A stretch of 64,000 bases of DNA, taken from the NCBI RefSeq assembly GCF_025215155.1, contig NZ_JALHAM010000109.1; one strand, written 5' to 3'. Source of the DNA: Dryocola clanedunensis (GTDB lineage: Bacteria > Pseudomonadota > Gammaproteobacteria > Enterobacterales > Enterobacteriaceae). The translations under genes and the position numbers were made by a program. The stretch's first letter is position 1; each line of letters starts with the position of its first letter. Shown here piece by piece: positions 24,910 to 34,496 of this stretch. The notes below the pieces were generated by a model. It was not told the origin of the DNA, did no database searches, and saw only the letters and a program-made list of their open reading frames with translations.

Positions 24910-26046
24910 TTAGCGTACCCGGCCTGTTTTCACGGCTTTAAGAACGACGAACTTATTGTTGCCGATAATCGTTTCGCAGTTGCCGAAGATCTTTTTCAGC
25001 TTGCGGAAGTAATCCAGGTGACGGTTAGCCACAATATACAGCGCGCCGTTGTTCACGAGGCAGCGGCGGGCATGGTGGAACATCTCCCACGCAACCTGGT
25101 CCGTCAGGGCGTGCTGCTGGTGGAACGGCGGGTTGCACAGGATAGTATCGAAGCGGTAAGGCTCCACGCCGGACAGCGCGTTGTTGATCATAAATTCGCA
25201 GCGGTCCAGGTTTTCCGGCATGTTCACCTCGACGTTCATGCGGCTTGACGCCACCGCCATCGGAGATTCATCCACAAATACCACGTTCGCTTCCGGGTTC
25301 TGATCCAGCAGATGCAGACCCACCACGCCGTTGCCACAGCCTAAATCAACAATCTCACCTTCCAGGCCGGTTGGCAGGTTCTCGATAAAGAAGCGAGCGC
25401 CAATGTCCAGACCCGTACGGGAGAAGACGTTCGCGTGGTTGTGAATGGTCCAGGGCGTGCCTGCCAGCTTCCAGCTCAGGGTGTCCGGGGCATCCTGCAA
25501 TTCAGGTTTGGTAAAGGTGCCGTTAATCAGGCGCGCCTTTTTCCAGGCCAGAGTGGTTGTGGTTGGGCCGAGGATTTTTTCGAACAGCTCAAGCGTTGAG
25601 TTGTGGATATCACGCGCTTTGGCACCGGCGATAATGCGGGTTTCAGGCGTCACGACTTTACGCAGCGCGCGCAGCTGTTGCTCCAGCAGGGCCAGCGTTT
25701 TCGGCACTTTGATCAGCACCACGCCTGGGGCATCCGGGTAGTTCGCCGTGCTGTCCAGGAAGGTGACGTTTGATTCGATAATGTCGTTCAGGCTCAGGTT
25801 CTGGCGCGTGGCCAGCTCGCTCAGGTAAGAGTCGCTGATGCTGTACGGCTTGTGCTCGGCCAGCACGGTGGCCAGCGTGCCGAAGGTGTCGTTAAAAATC
25901 AGGACCGGGCCGCTGATTTCGGTGTCGTCCAGCTGTTGCAGCAGATAGTCATCCGCCGCTTCCCACGCCTGCAGCGGGTTGACGTCGTCCGTTTCCGGGA
26001 AACGTTTTAGTGTCAGTGAACGGAAACCGTTGTCTGATTGGCTCAT
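24910..26046 (-). CDS. rlmG: 23S rRNA (guanine-1835-N2)-methyltransferase RlmG
   Basis: Methylates G1835 of 23S rRNA using S-adenosylmethionine. It is 378 residues from MSQSDNGFRSLTLKRF, exactly the E. coli length; an extra upstream ORF extension is non-coding. The N-terminal half is the degenerate methyltransferase-like domain. The C-terminal half carries the SAM motif VDLGCGNGVVGLHL (about residue 235) and the catalytic NPPF motif (about 305). It is encoded divergently from ygjP and followed by a structured intergenic segment. Formerly ygjO. Confidence 0.95.
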   Translation of the reverse strand: MSQSDNGFRSLTLKRFPETDDVNPLQAWEAADDYLLQQLDDTEISGPVLIFNDTFGTLATVLAEHKPYSISDSYLSELATRQNLSLNDIIESNVTFLDSTANYPDAPGVVLIKVPKTLALLEQQLRALRKVVTPETRIIAGAKARDIHNSTLELFEKILGPTTTTLAWKKARLINGTFTKPELQDAPDTLSWKLAGTPWTIHNHANVFSRTGLDIGARFFIENLPTGLEGEIVDLGCGNGVVGLHLLDQNPEANVVFVDESPMAVASSRMNVEVNMPENLDRCEFMINNALSGVEPYRFDTILCNPPFHQQHALTDQVAWEMFHHARRCLVNNGALYIVANRHLDYFRKLKKIFGNCETIIGNNKFVVLKAVKTGRVR

Positions 26047-26129
26047 CGGCCCTCCTGGATGGTAAAATTTGGTGTGATCCCCTGAATGGGGGCGTGAGTA
26101 TACCCTTTTTCCTTCCGAAGAGCGTGTGA

Positions 26130-26633
26130 ATGAGTGAACTGACTTACTTAAGCGGCTATCCCGAGCACCTGCTCGCCCAGGTTCGTACGCTGATTGCCGA
26201 GCAACGCCTCGGCGAGGTGCTGCAAAAGCGCTACCCGCAGAGCCATAATATCGCCACCGACAAAGCTCTGTATGCCTATACCCAGGATTTGAAAAGCCAG
26301 TACCTGCGCAACGCGCCGCCAATCAATAAAGTCGCCTACGACAATAAAATTCACGTGCTGAATAATGCGCTGGGGCTACATACCGCCATTTCTCGCGTGC
26401 AGGGCGGTAAGTTGAAAGCGAAAGCAGAGATCCGTGTAGCGACGGTGTTTCGCCAGGCCCCCGAAGCATTTTTGCGCATGATTGTGGTGCACGAGCTGGC
26501 GCACCTGAAAGAGAAGGATCACAACAAGCAGTTTTATTCGCTTTGTTGCCATATGGAGCCGCAGTATCACCAGTTCGAGTTTGACACGCGGCTATGGCTG
26601 ACCGAGATGGCGCTTAAAGGATCCGGTGGATGA
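26130..26633 (+). CDS. ygjP: YgjP-like metallopeptidase (M48-type fold)
   Basis: A predicted zinc metallopeptidase (167 aa) of unknown substrate. The zinc motif HELAHLKEKDH is visible at about residues 119-129 (H-E-x-x-H with a third histidine six residues later), preceded by hydrophobic MIVV. It is cytoplasmic, with no signal peptide. The stop codon TGA lies within a REP-like palindrome, which supplies the last two glycines. Divergent from rlmG, as in E. coli. Confidence 0.9.
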   Translation: MSELTYLSGYPEHLLAQVRTLIAEQRLGEVLQKRYPQSHNIATDKALYAYTQDLKSQYLRNAPPINKVAYDNKIHVLNNALGLHTAISRVQGGKLKAKAEIRVATVFRQAPEAFLRMIVVHELAHLKEKDHNKQFYSLCCHMEPQYHQFEFDTRLWLTEMALKGSGG

Positions 26634-26696
26634 CGCTATCGCTTATCCCCCCGACAAAACCGGGCCGTAGGTCGGATAAGCACCAGCGCCGTCCGA
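26622..26696. repeat. REP/BIME element overlapping the ygjP stop
   Basis: The ygjP 3' end runs into GGTGGATGACGCTATCGCTTATCC, then CCGACAAAACCGGGCCGTAGG and GTCGGATAAGCACCAGCGCC-GTCCGAC. These are two REP-type units in opposite orientation. Confidence 0.65.
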
Positions 26697-26785
26697 CAGC
26701 ATAATCTAATAAAGAATGGCGCTTGCGTTGATCCCCCCTCTAAAGCCTATAGTAACGGTTGGTTAATTCGGAGATTACAACGCTC

Positions 26786-27784
26786 ATGATCAGATTCGCC
26801 GTGGTTGGAACTAACTGGATCACCCGTCAGTTCGTCGATGCCGCCCACGAAAGTGGCCACTACAAACTCACCGCGGTTTACTCCCGCACCCTCGAGCAGG
26901 CGCAGACCTTTGCCAATGAGTATATGGTTGAGCATCTGTTTACCGATCTTGAAGCGATGGCGAAAAGCGATGCGATTGATGCGGTGTATATTGCCAGCCC
27001 GAACGCCCTGCACGCGCCGCAAAGCATTCTTTTCTTAAGCAATAAAAAGCATGTGATTTGCGAAAAGCCGCTCGCCTCCAATATCCGTGAGGTGGAAGCA
27101 GCCATTGCCTGCGCGCGTGAAAACCAGGTTGTCCTCTTCGAAGCGTTTAAGACCGCCAGCCTGCCGAACTTTATCGCCCTGCAACAGGCGCTGCCGAGGG
27201 TGGGCAAAGTTCGCAAGGTGCTGCTCAACTACTGCCAGTACTCCTCCCGCTATCAGCGCTATCTCGACGGCGAGAACCCCAATACGTTTAATCCGGCCTG
27301 GTCAAACGGCTCGATTATGGATATCGGTTTCTATGTGCTTGCCTCCGCCGTAGCGCTGTGGGGCCAACCGCATTCGGTGAGCGCCACCGCAAGCCTGCTG
27401 GAAAGCGGCGTCGATGCCCACGGCTCGGTGCAGCTGAATTATGGCGATTTCGATGTGAACCTGCTGCACTCCAAAGTGAGCGATTCAGTGATCCCGAGCG
27501 AGATTCAGGGTGAAGAAGGTTCGCTGGTTATTGAGAAAATTTCCGAATGCCAGCGCATTACTTTCGTGCCGCGCGGCGGCAAGCCGCAGGATCTGTCGCA
27601 GCCGCAGCACATCAATACTATGCTTTATGAAGCCGAAACGTTCGCCCGTCTGGTGACGGCAAACGAAGTGAATCACCCAGGACTTGTGACTTCGCGCATC
27701 ACCTCTGCGTTAGCCACAGAAATCCGGGCGCAGACCGGGGTCAAGTTCCCGGCAGACGATGTCCCGGCGTCCGTCACGGCGTAA
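26786..27784 (+). CDS. ygjR: Putative Gfo/Idh/MocA-family oxidoreductase YgjR
   Basis: A predicted NAD(P)-dependent dehydrogenase (332 aa) of unknown substrate. The N-terminal Rossmann fold begins MIRFAVVGTNWITRQF. The family motif CEKPLASN, with the catalytic-type lysine, lies near residues 93-100. The C-terminal alpha/beta substrate domain contains the conserved GSIMDIGFYV. The start at 26786 is chosen over an upstream ATG (26759) because the Rossmann strand begins there. It is separated from ygjP by a REP element. In E. coli the next gene is alx, as here. Confidence 0.9.
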   Translation: MIRFAVVGTNWITRQFVDAAHESGHYKLTAVYSRTLEQAQTFANEYMVEHLFTDLEAMAKSDAIDAVYIASPNALHAPQSILFLSNKKHVICEKPLASNIREVEAAIACARENQVVLFEAFKTASLPNFIALQQALPRVGKVRKVLLNYCQYSSRYQRYLDGENPNTFNPAWSNGSIMDIGFYVLASAVALWGQPHSVSATASLLESGVDAHGSVQLNYGDFDVNLLHSKVSDSVIPSEIQGEEGSLVIEKISECQRITFVPRGGKPQDLSQPQHINTMLYEAETFARLVTANEVNHPGLVTSRITSALATEIRAQTGVKFPADDVPASVTA

Positions 27785-27845
27785 AGCTGTGTAAAACAGG
27801 GGTAGCATGATATTGACCAGATTAATGGTTCGTAATATTTTGTTA

Positions 27846-28037
27846 CTCGCAAAGGGGAGTAACTTCATTGCCGGTTAATCGTCATTACGGTGCGAAAGCA
27901 CCCGGTTACCGGGCAATGCGAATGGCTTTTTACCCAAAAAGCTATTCCGCGTTGTAAGTGAGACCTTGCCGGAAGGCGAGATCCCTGTTGCAAGCATTAG
28001 CGGCTGGCGTCTTCCGACGTTGGCCGTTTTTGTTTTT
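27846..28037 (+). promoter_or_regulatory. yybP-ykoY manganese/pH-responsive riboswitch (PRE) of alx
   Basis: The leader carries both conserved halves of the yybP-ykoY motif: AAAGGGGAGTAAC (27851-27863) and GAGACCTTGCC...GGCGAGATCCC (about 27960-27985). It ends in a terminator hairpin (28001-28011 with 28016-28026) followed by TTTTTGTTTTT. In E. coli this leader (PRE, or sraF) senses Mn2+ and alkaline pH and controls alx. The same position upstream of alx makes the assignment firm. Confidence 0.9.
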
Positions 28038-28052
28038 CAAGGAATCACTTTT

Positions 28053-29021
28053 ATGAATAGTGTCGGCACTCCATTACTGTGGGGCGGTTTCGCCGTCGTC
28101 GTCGTCATCATGCTGGCAATCGACCTCCTGTTACAGGGGCGAAAAGGCTCGCATACCATGTCCATGAAGCAGGCTGCGGCCTGGTCACTGGTGTGGGTTT
28201 CACTCTCTTTGCTGTTTAACGCCGCTTTCTGGTGGTATCTCACCGGCACCTCAGGACGTGAAGTGGCGGATACCCAGGCGCTCGCCTTCCTCACCGGCTA
28301 TCTGATTGAGAAAGCGCTGGCGGTGGATAACGTCTTCGTCTGGCTGATGCTTTTCAGCTACTTCGCCGTCCCTGCCGCTTTGCAGCGCCGCGTGCTGGTT
28401 TACGGCGTGCTGGGTGCGATTGTGCTGCGTACCATCATGATCTTTGCGGGCAGCTGGCTGATTACCCAGTTCGAATGGCTGCTGTATGTTTTCGGCGCGT
28501 TCCTGCTGTTCACCGGTATTAAGATGGCGCTGGCGAAGGAAGATGAGGCGGGCATTGGCGATAAACCGCTGGTGCGCTGGCTACGCAGTCATCTGCGTAT
28601 GACGGACAAAATCGAAGGGGAGCACTTCTTCGTGCGTAAGAACGGCCTGCTGTTCGCTACGCCGCTGCTGTTAGTGCTGATTCTGGTTGAGCTGAGCGAC
28701 GTGATTTTCGCGGTCGACAGTATCCCTGCTATTTTCGCGGTGACCACCGACCCGTTCATCGTGCTGACCTCTAACCTGTTCGCGATTCTGGGTCTGCGTG
28801 CCATGTACTTCCTGCTGGCTGGCGTAGCGGAACGCTTCTCAATGCTGAAGTACGGCCTGTCGATTATCCTGGTGTTTATCGGCGTGAAGATGATGATTGT
28901 CGATTTTTACCATATCCCGATCGCCATTTCGCTGGGCGTAGTAGGCGGTATCCTGGCGCTGACGCTGATTATTAACTCGGTGGTTAACTACCGGAACGAC
29001 CAGAAGAAACTGGCGAAGTAA
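28053..29021 (+). CDS. alx: Inner-membrane protein Alx (TerC family), Mn2+-linked
   Basis: A polytopic inner-membrane protein (322 aa) of the TerC family, linked in E. coli to Mn2+ homeostasis and alkaline induction. About nine hydrophobic segments are visible. Acidic residues in membrane segments (KALAVDNVFVW, LVELSDVIFAVDSIPAIFAVT) form the TerC signature. The start MNSVGTPLLWGG lies 15 bases after the riboswitch terminator's T-run; the upstream in-frame extension is riboswitch sequence. It is followed by a REP cluster. Confidence 0.93.
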   Translation: MNSVGTPLLWGGFAVVVVIMLAIDLLLQGRKGSHTMSMKQAAAWSLVWVSLSLLFNAAFWWYLTGTSGREVADTQALAFLTGYLIEKALAVDNVFVWLMLFSYFAVPAALQRRVLVYGVLGAIVLRTIMIFAGSWLITQFEWLLYVFGAFLLFTGIKMALAKEDEAGIGDKPLVRWLRSHLRMTDKIEGEHFFVRKNGLLFATPLLLVLILVELSDVIFAVDSIPAIFAVTTDPFIVLTSNLFAILGLRAMYFLLAGVAERFSMLKYGLSIILVFIGVKMMIVDFYHIPIAISLGVVGGILALTLIINSVVNYRNDQKKLAK

Positions 29022-29023
29022 AT

Positions 29024-29102
29024 TTGTCGGATGGCGCTGCGCTTATCCAATCTTCTTAACCCTCTGTGGGCGTAGGGCGGATAAGCGAATGCGTCATCCG
29101 CC
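29024..29102. repeat. BIME-like pair of REP elements
   Basis: GTCGGATGGCGCTGCGCTTATCC (from about 29027) and, inverted, GGGCGGATAAGCGAATGCG with TCATCCGCC (to 29102). They lie directly after the alx stop. Confidence 0.7.
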
Positions 29103-29309
29103 AGCTTTGACAACTGTAGCCAATGTCACAATATTGTTACGTGGTGGTTATAAAACCTGGATAACCGCTAACTATTTAGTGATTAACTCTTCCTGACCCG
29201 CCACTTTTCCTTATACTCGACCAGGCAAACATACTTTATTACATCCGATCATCCAGGCGCCTCAGAGCGCAGATTCAGGATTGGACGACACACAACAGGA
29301 AGGTAAGAC

Positions 29310-30554
29310 ATGGCAACACAATCTCCAGGACTTCTCTCGCGCCTGGCGCACGGTAGTCTGGTTAAGCAAATTCTCGTTGGCCTGGTGCTGGGTATCGCAC
29401 TGGCGATGGTGTCAAAAGACGCCGCTATCGCCACCGGTTTATTAGGTACGCTGTTCGTTGGTGCGCTGAAAGCCGTAGCGCCGGTTCTGGTGCTGATGCT
29501 GGTGATGGCGTCCATTGCTAACCACCAGCACGGACAAAAAACCAGTATTCGCCCTATATTGTTCCTTTATCTGCTGGGGACGTTCTCCGCTGCGTTAACC
29601 GCCGTTGTTGTCAGTTTCCTTTTCCCTTCCACGCTGCATCTGACCACCGGGGCGACCGATATCGTGCCGCCGTCAGGGATTGTGGAAGTTTTGCGCGGCC
29701 TGCTGATGAGCATGGTTTCCAATCCCATTGATGCACTGCTGAATGCTAACTATATCGGTATTCTGGTGTGGGCCGTGGGCCTGGGCTTTGCATTACGTCA
29801 CGGTAACGAAACGACTAAAAACCTGGTGACCGATGTTTCCAACGCGGTGACGTTCCTGGTGAAAGTGGTGATTCGTTTTGCGCCGATTGGTATTTTCGGC
29901 CTCGTTGCCTCCACGCTTGCCACGACGGGTTTCGCAACGCTGTGGAGCTATGCGCATCTGCTGCTGGTGCTGATTGGCTGTATGCTGGGCGTGGCGCTTA
30001 TCGTCAATCCGCTGCTGGTCTGGTACAAAATCCGCCGCAACCCGTATCCGCTGGTATTAACCTGCCTGCGTGAAAGCGGCGTGTACGCCTTCTTTACCCG
30101 CAGCTCCGCGGCCAATATTCCTGTGAATATGACCCTGTGTGAAAAGCTGAATCTGGATCGCGATACCTATTCGGTTTCTATTCCGCTGGGCGCTACGATC
30201 AACATGGCTGGTGCAGCCATCACCATTACGGTGCTGACCCTGGCCGCGGTGCATACCCTGGGTGTGGCCGTTGATTTACCGACTGCGGTACTGTTGAGCG
30301 TAGTGGCTGCAGTTTGTGCCTGTGGCGCATCTGGCGTGGCGGGGGGTTCTCTGCTGCTGATCCCGCTGGCCTGCGGCATGTTCGGTATTCCAAACGAGGT
30401 TGCCATGCAGGTTGTCGCGGTTGGCTTCATCATTGGTGTCCTGCAGGATTCTGCCGAAACGGCGCTGAACTCATCTACAGACGTGCTGTTTACAGCGGCG
30501 GCCTGCCAGGCGGAAGACGCTCGTCTGGCCAATAAAGATCCGCTGCGCGGTTAA
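29310..30554 (+). CDS. sstT: Serine/threonine:Na+ symporter SstT
   Basis: Imports L-serine and L-threonine with Na+ across the inner membrane. It has 414 residues, the E. coli length, and belongs to the dicarboxylate/amino acid:cation symporter family. Multiple hydrophobic segments are visible, along with the family's serine-rich hairpin (FFTRSSAANIPVNM, about 265-278) and the motif SIPLGATINMAGAAI (about 289-303). AGGAAGG lies upstream of the ATG. Its last four bases overlap the end of convergent ygjV. Confidence 0.95.
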   Translation: MATQSPGLLSRLAHGSLVKQILVGLVLGIALAMVSKDAAIATGLLGTLFVGALKAVAPVLVLMLVMASIANHQHGQKTSIRPILFLYLLGTFSAALTAVVVSFLFPSTLHLTTGATDIVPPSGIVEVLRGLLMSMVSNPIDALLNANYIGILVWAVGLGFALRHGNETTKNLVTDVSNAVTFLVKVVIRFAPIGIFGLVASTLATTGFATLWSYAHLLLVLIGCMLGVALIVNPLLVWYKIRRNPYPLVLTCLRESGVYAFFTRSSAANIPVNMTLCEKLNLDRDTYSVSIPLGATINMAGAAITITVLTLAAVHTLGVAVDLPTAVLLSVVAAVCACGASGVAGGSLLLIPLACGMFGIPNEVAMQVVAVGFIIGVLQDSAETALNSSTDVLFTAAACQAEDARLANKDPLRG

Positions 30555-31132
30555 GCCCTTCTCTCCCCGTCGGCTACGGCGGGGAGCTGTTCCTCCTGAC
30601 TCTGTAGTTTCTTCTCCACCAGGAACGGATCAATCCCCCGCTTCTGCATCCGCCAGAATCGAATAATATTCAGCCCGTTCATGATAAGAAAGCTGCCCTC
30701 GATGAGCGTGCCGCCAATCGATCCCAACCAGAAATTGTGCGTCACCCAGCAGGCGGTAGAGCACCACATCACGCAGCGTGTGGTCAGCCCTTTGCAGCGA
30801 AAGAGCGCCCAGGTGCTGGCCACGGTGCCGACAATGGGCAGTAGCTCCATCAAATGGGTGAACTTCGCCAGGCCCAGGCCCAGCGTGAGAACGATAAACA
30901 GGGACATTATCCATACGCTGCGGGTGCGCAGCGAGATGACGGTACGGACAGCGTTTAGCTCGGCGCTGAAGCCTGCCGGGGTGGCCCCCATCAGGAAGAA
31001 ATGTAGCCCAATGATGGCGCTGTAGCCGGCCAGCTGGAGCTTAAAGCGGCGCTCATCGCGGTTGATGAACGTCGTGATGCCAACGACAAAGGCGAGTACG
31101 CCGACGCCCTGGGCTATCCAATACGCGGTCAT
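30551..31132 (-). CDS. ygjV: Inner-membrane protein YgjV
   Basis: A hydrophobic protein (193 aa) of unknown function with about six membrane segments (WIAQGVGVLAFVVGITTF at the N-terminus). It is about ten residues longer than the E. coli protein because of a polar C-terminal tail. It is tail-to-tail with sstT, sharing four bases, and lies downstream of uxaA on the same strand but beyond a terminator. Confidence 0.88.
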   Translation of the reverse strand: MTAYWIAQGVGVLAFVVGITTFINRDERRFKLQLAGYSAIIGLHFFLMGATPAGFSAELNAVRTVISLRTRSVWIMSLFIVLTLGLGLAKFTHLMELLPIVGTVASTWALFRCKGLTTRCVMWCSTACWVTHNFWLGSIGGTLIEGSFLIMNGLNIIRFWRMQKRGIDPFLVEKKLQSQEEQLPAVADGERRA

Positions 31133-31157
31133 GACATGTCCCTTTTAACTGACACAT

Positions 31158-31194
31158 AAAAAAACGGCGCCTGCTAAAAACAGAACGCCGTTTT
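31158..31194 (-). terminator. Intrinsic terminator of the uxaCA operon
   Basis: CGGCG (31165-31169) and CGCCG (31186-31190), each flanked by A- or T-runs. Read leftward the stem is followed by a T-run of seven. Confidence 0.75.
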
Positions 31195-31216
31195 ACTTTA
31201 ACAGCTAAACCAGAAC

Positions 31217-32704
31217 TTACAACGTGACGCCGCTTTTAAAGATAGCCAGCTCACGGAAGTCGTTGCGTTCATTACAGGTTTTTTTACCGTTGGCGATCTC
31301 AACGATGCGGTCGATGAACTGATTAAGCAGCGTCGGCATGTCGCTACCGTGCAGCAGCTCCCCCGCGTCAAAATCAATCCAGTGCGGTTTTTTCGTCGCC
31401 AGTTCGCTGTTGGTGGCGATTTTTACCGTTGGCACAAAGCCGCCGTACGGCGTGCCGCGACCAGTGCTGAATAACACCATATGGCACCCTGCCCCGGCCA
31501 GTGCGCTGGTCGCGACGGCATCATTGCCCGGCGCGCTCAGCAGGTTCAGCCCCGGCGTTTTCAGCCGTTCGCCGTAGCGCAGTACGTCCACCACTTCGCT
31601 CTCACCCGCTTTTTGCGTACAGCCGAGTGATTTCTCCTCAAGCGTAGTGATCCCCCCGGCCTTGTTGCCCGGCGATGGGTTTTCATAGATCGGCTGGTTA
31701 TGGGCAATAAAGTACTGCTTGAAATCGTTAACCATGGCGACGGTTTTGTCGAACGTTGCTTCGTCGCGGCAGTGGCTCATCAGGATGCGCTCGGCGCCGA
31801 ACATTTCCGGCACTTCCGTCAGCACCGTGGTGCCGCCGTTCGCCACCATGTAGTCAGAGAAACGCCCGAGCATTGGGTTGGCGGTGATACCGGACAGGCC
31901 GTCAGAGCCGCCGCACTCCAGACCGAACTTCAGTTCGCTGAGCTTGCCCGCTTCTCGCCTGTCGTGACGCATTGCTTCGTACAGCGCCTGCAGCTGCTCA
32001 AGCCCTGCTTCCACCTCATCGTCCTGCTGCTGGCAGATCATGAAGCGCACGCGTTCGGAATCGTATTCACCCAGCGTTTCGCGGAAGGCGTTCACCTGGT
32101 TGTTTTCACAGCCCAGGCCGATCACCAGCACCGCGCCCGCATTCGGGTGATGCACCATGTTTTGCAGCATGGTGCGGGTGTTGATGTGGTCTTCCCCCAG
32201 CTGCGAACAGCCAAACGGATGGCTGAACAGGAACACGCCGTCGATATCTTCCGCGTCGTTGTTCTGCTTCAGGAAGCGGTTCTGGATCTGCCGCGCAATC
32301 CCGTTAACGCAGCCGACGGTGGGCAGGATCCACAGCTCGTTGCGCACCCCGACCGCCCCATTGGCGCGGCGGTAGATGTTCACTTCACGATCGGCGGCCT
32401 GCTCCGCAAGTTCCAGCACATCAGGCTGATAGCGATATTCATCCAGATCGCTGAGGTTGGTGCGCGCATTGTGCGAGTGAATATGTTCACCTGCTTCAAT
32501 GGGCGCCAGCGCATGACCAATCGGCAGGCCATATTTAATCACGTTGTCGCCCTGGGCTATGGCCCCCAGCGCAAACTTATGGCCGCGAACGACCGGCTGG
32601 CGCAGGGTAATTTCTGCACCTTCAACGGCAATCACTTCGCCTTCAGCCAGGTCCACTAGCGCGACGGCGACGTTGTCCTGCGCATGGATCTTGATGTATT
32701 GCAT
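31217..32704 (-). CDS. uxaA: Altronate dehydratase UxaA
   Basis: Dehydrates D-altronate to 2-keto-3-deoxygluconate in galacturonate breakdown; metal-dependent (Fe2+ or Mn2+). It has 495 residues, the E. coli length. The N-terminal SAF-type domain (1-90) carries GHKFALGAIAQGDNVIKYG. The catalytic region includes LPTVGCVNGIARQ, HPFGCSQLGEDH and GLGCENNQVN. GGSDGLSGITANPMLG lies near residue 275. It lies 17 bases downstream of uxaC in one operon, as in E. coli, and is ended by a terminator. Confidence 0.95.
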   Translation of the reverse strand: MQYIKIHAQDNVAVALVDLAEGEVIAVEGAEITLRQPVVRGHKFALGAIAQGDNVIKYGLPIGHALAPIEAGEHIHSHNARTNLSDLDEYRYQPDVLELAEQAADREVNIYRRANGAVGVRNELWILPTVGCVNGIARQIQNRFLKQNNDAEDIDGVFLFSHPFGCSQLGEDHINTRTMLQNMVHHPNAGAVLVIGLGCENNQVNAFRETLGEYDSERVRFMICQQQDDEVEAGLEQLQALYEAMRHDRREAGKLSELKFGLECGGSDGLSGITANPMLGRFSDYMVANGGTTVLTEVPEMFGAERILMSHCRDEATFDKTVAMVNDFKQYFIAHNQPIYENPSPGNKAGGITTLEEKSLGCTQKAGESEVVDVLRYGERLKTPGLNLLSAPGNDAVATSALAGAGCHMVLFSTGRGTPYGGFVPTVKIATNSELATKKPHWIDFDAGELLHGSDMPTLLNQFIDRIVEIANGKKTCNERNDFRELAIFKSGVTL

Positions 32705-32721
32705 ATCAGCCTCGGTCCCGA

Positions 32722-34131
32722 CTAGTTCAGTTCAATGCCGAAGTAGTCTTTAGCATTGTTAAAGCAGATGTTTTTCACCATGCCGCCCAGCAGCTGGGTA
32801 TCCGCCGGTGCCTCACCCGCCGCAACCCAGCGGCCAATCATCTGGCACAGGATGCGACGGAAGTATTCATGACGGGTGTAAGACAGGAAGCTGCGGCTGT
32901 CGGTGAGCATGCCGACAAAGCGGCTCAGCAGGCCGAGCTGCGCGAGCTGGGTCATCTGGCGCTCCATGCCGTCTTTCTGATCGTTAAACCACCAGCCGGA
33001 GCCAAACTGCATTTTGCCCGGCATCCCTTCACCCTGGAAGTTACCGACCATGGTGCCGATCACTTCGTTATCGCGCGGGTTCAGGCAGTAGAGGATGGTT
33101 TTTGGCAGCTCGTTGTTTTCGTTCTGCTTGCTCAGCAGGCGGGAAAGCTCCATCGCCAGCGGACGGTCGTTGATGGAGTCGAAGCCCACGTCCGCGCCCA
33201 GCAGTTTGAACTGGCGCTGATTGTTATTACGCAGCGCGCCAATATGGTATTGCTGCACCCAGCCGCGGCGGCTGTACTGCGAGCCGAGCCAGACCAGAAC
33301 GGCGGTTTTGAACTGGGCCACTTCGTGCTCGCTCAGCTCGTTGCCCGCCAGGCGGCTTGCCAGGATTCCGTCCAGCGTCGCTTCGTCCGCTTCGGCGAAC
33401 ATCACAACGTCTAACGCGTGATCCGACACTTTACAGCCGTGGGCAGCAAAGTGATCCAGACGTTTGTTCAGCGCCGTCAGCAGATCGCCGAAGCGACGAA
33501 TATCAGTATCAGAAACCTCCGCCAGCCTGTTCATGTACTCCGCAAAGGTTGGCAGCTCAATGTTGAAGGCTTTGTCCGGACGCCAGCTTGGCAGCACTTT
33601 CACGTCGAAGCCGTCTTCGGCTATCTGACGGTGATAGCGCAGGTCATCAACGGGATCGTCGGTGGTGCCTGCCATTTTGACGTTCATCTGCTTCATGATG
33701 CCGCGCGCGCTGAACTCATCCTGCGCCAGCAGTTCATTGCATTCGTTCCAGATTTCGTCAGCGGTTGAAGGTGATAGCAGTTTACCGGTGACGCCGAACG
33801 GGCGGCGCAGCTCAAGGTGGGTCCAGTGGTAAAGCGGGTTGCCGATGCAGTGCGGTACGGTGGCAGCCCAGGCGTCAAACTTTTCACGGTCACTGGCATC
33901 GCCGGTACACAAGCGTTCTGCCACACCGTTGGTCCGCATCGCGCGCCACTTGTAGTGATCGCCTTTCAGCCAGATGTCATACAGGTTTTTAAAGCGGTAG
34001 TCGTCGGCAACCTGCTGCGGCGGAAGGTGGCAGTGGTAGTCAAAAATCGGCTCATCTTTCGCATAGTCGTGATACAGGCGGCGGGCAAATTCTGTATCGA
34101 GAAGAAAATCGTCAGTCATAAACGGGGTCAT
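32722..34131 (-). CDS. uxaC: Glucuronate/galacturonate isomerase UxaC
   Basis: Interconverts D-glucuronate with fructuronate and D-galacturonate with tagaturonate, the first cytoplasmic step of hexuronate use. It has 469 residues from MTPFMTDDFLLDTEF, like E. coli. It has an amidohydrolase-type fold with DYHCHLPP (about 30-37), and DPVDDLRYH and TSLH-equivalent segments further on. It is the promoter-proximal gene of uxaCA and is divergent from exuT; an ExuR-like half-site lies in the shared control region. Confidence 0.95.
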   Translation of the reverse strand: MTPFMTDDFLLDTEFARRLYHDYAKDEPIFDYHCHLPPQQVADDYRFKNLYDIWLKGDHYKWRAMRTNGVAERLCTGDASDREKFDAWAATVPHCIGNPLYHWTHLELRRPFGVTGKLLSPSTADEIWNECNELLAQDEFSARGIMKQMNVKMAGTTDDPVDDLRYHRQIAEDGFDVKVLPSWRPDKAFNIELPTFAEYMNRLAEVSDTDIRRFGDLLTALNKRLDHFAAHGCKVSDHALDVVMFAEADEATLDGILASRLAGNELSEHEVAQFKTAVLVWLGSQYSRRGWVQQYHIGALRNNNQRQFKLLGADVGFDSINDRPLAMELSRLLSKQNENNELPKTILYCLNPRDNEVIGTMVGNFQGEGMPGKMQFGSGWWFNDQKDGMERQMTQLAQLGLLSRFVGMLTDSRSFLSYTRHEYFRRILCQMIGRWVAAGEAPADTQLLGGMVKNICFNNAKDYFGIELN

Positions 34132-34184
34132 GTAAGGATTCCTCTGTACATAGCAATTCGATGCTTACGCATAATGAGGACAAA

Positions 34185-34203
34185 GTTATCACACCAATTT
34201 AGA
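34185..34203. promoter_or_regulatory. ExuR/UxuR-like operator half-site upstream of uxaC
   Basis: GTTATCACACCAATTTAG contains ACCAATTT. The other strand reads AAATTGGTGTGATAAC, with one perfect half of the AAATTGGTATACCAATTT-type hexuronate operator. It lies about 55 bases before the uxaC start. Confidence 0.4.
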
Positions 34204-34496
34204 TGAGCGGAGCGGATTTTTGCGGGAGTCATCACAAAACCCGCACTTTTTTTGCGAATACTCTGGCTAAAAACAGCCCAAAACCCGCGTCATTACTGGC
34301 TACAAAGCCGCTCCCACTCTGAAGTGGCCCAAAAAACCCTTTTGTGATGTCACTCAACTTTTAAAGCTGTATGACAAGTTATCTTGCTGCCCTCGCACTA
34401 TCTCTTAACACGGAAAGATTCAGACGCTGGCATGACAAGCCGCGCGCCAAGGTAAGGAGACCTGGTTTGCCGAAGGCACATTTTAATTTATGGCAA
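34204..34496. other. uxaC-exuT divergent control region
   Basis: No gene is seen. TTTTGTGATGTCACTCAAC (about 34340-34358) resembles a CRP site with a good TGTGA half and a poor second half, which would fit catabolite control of exuT. The rightward exuT leader starts near its end. Confidence 0.35.

Noticed and set aside
27966..28052. 29-residue N-terminal extension of alx
   Set aside because: It lies within the riboswitch expression platform, including its terminator.
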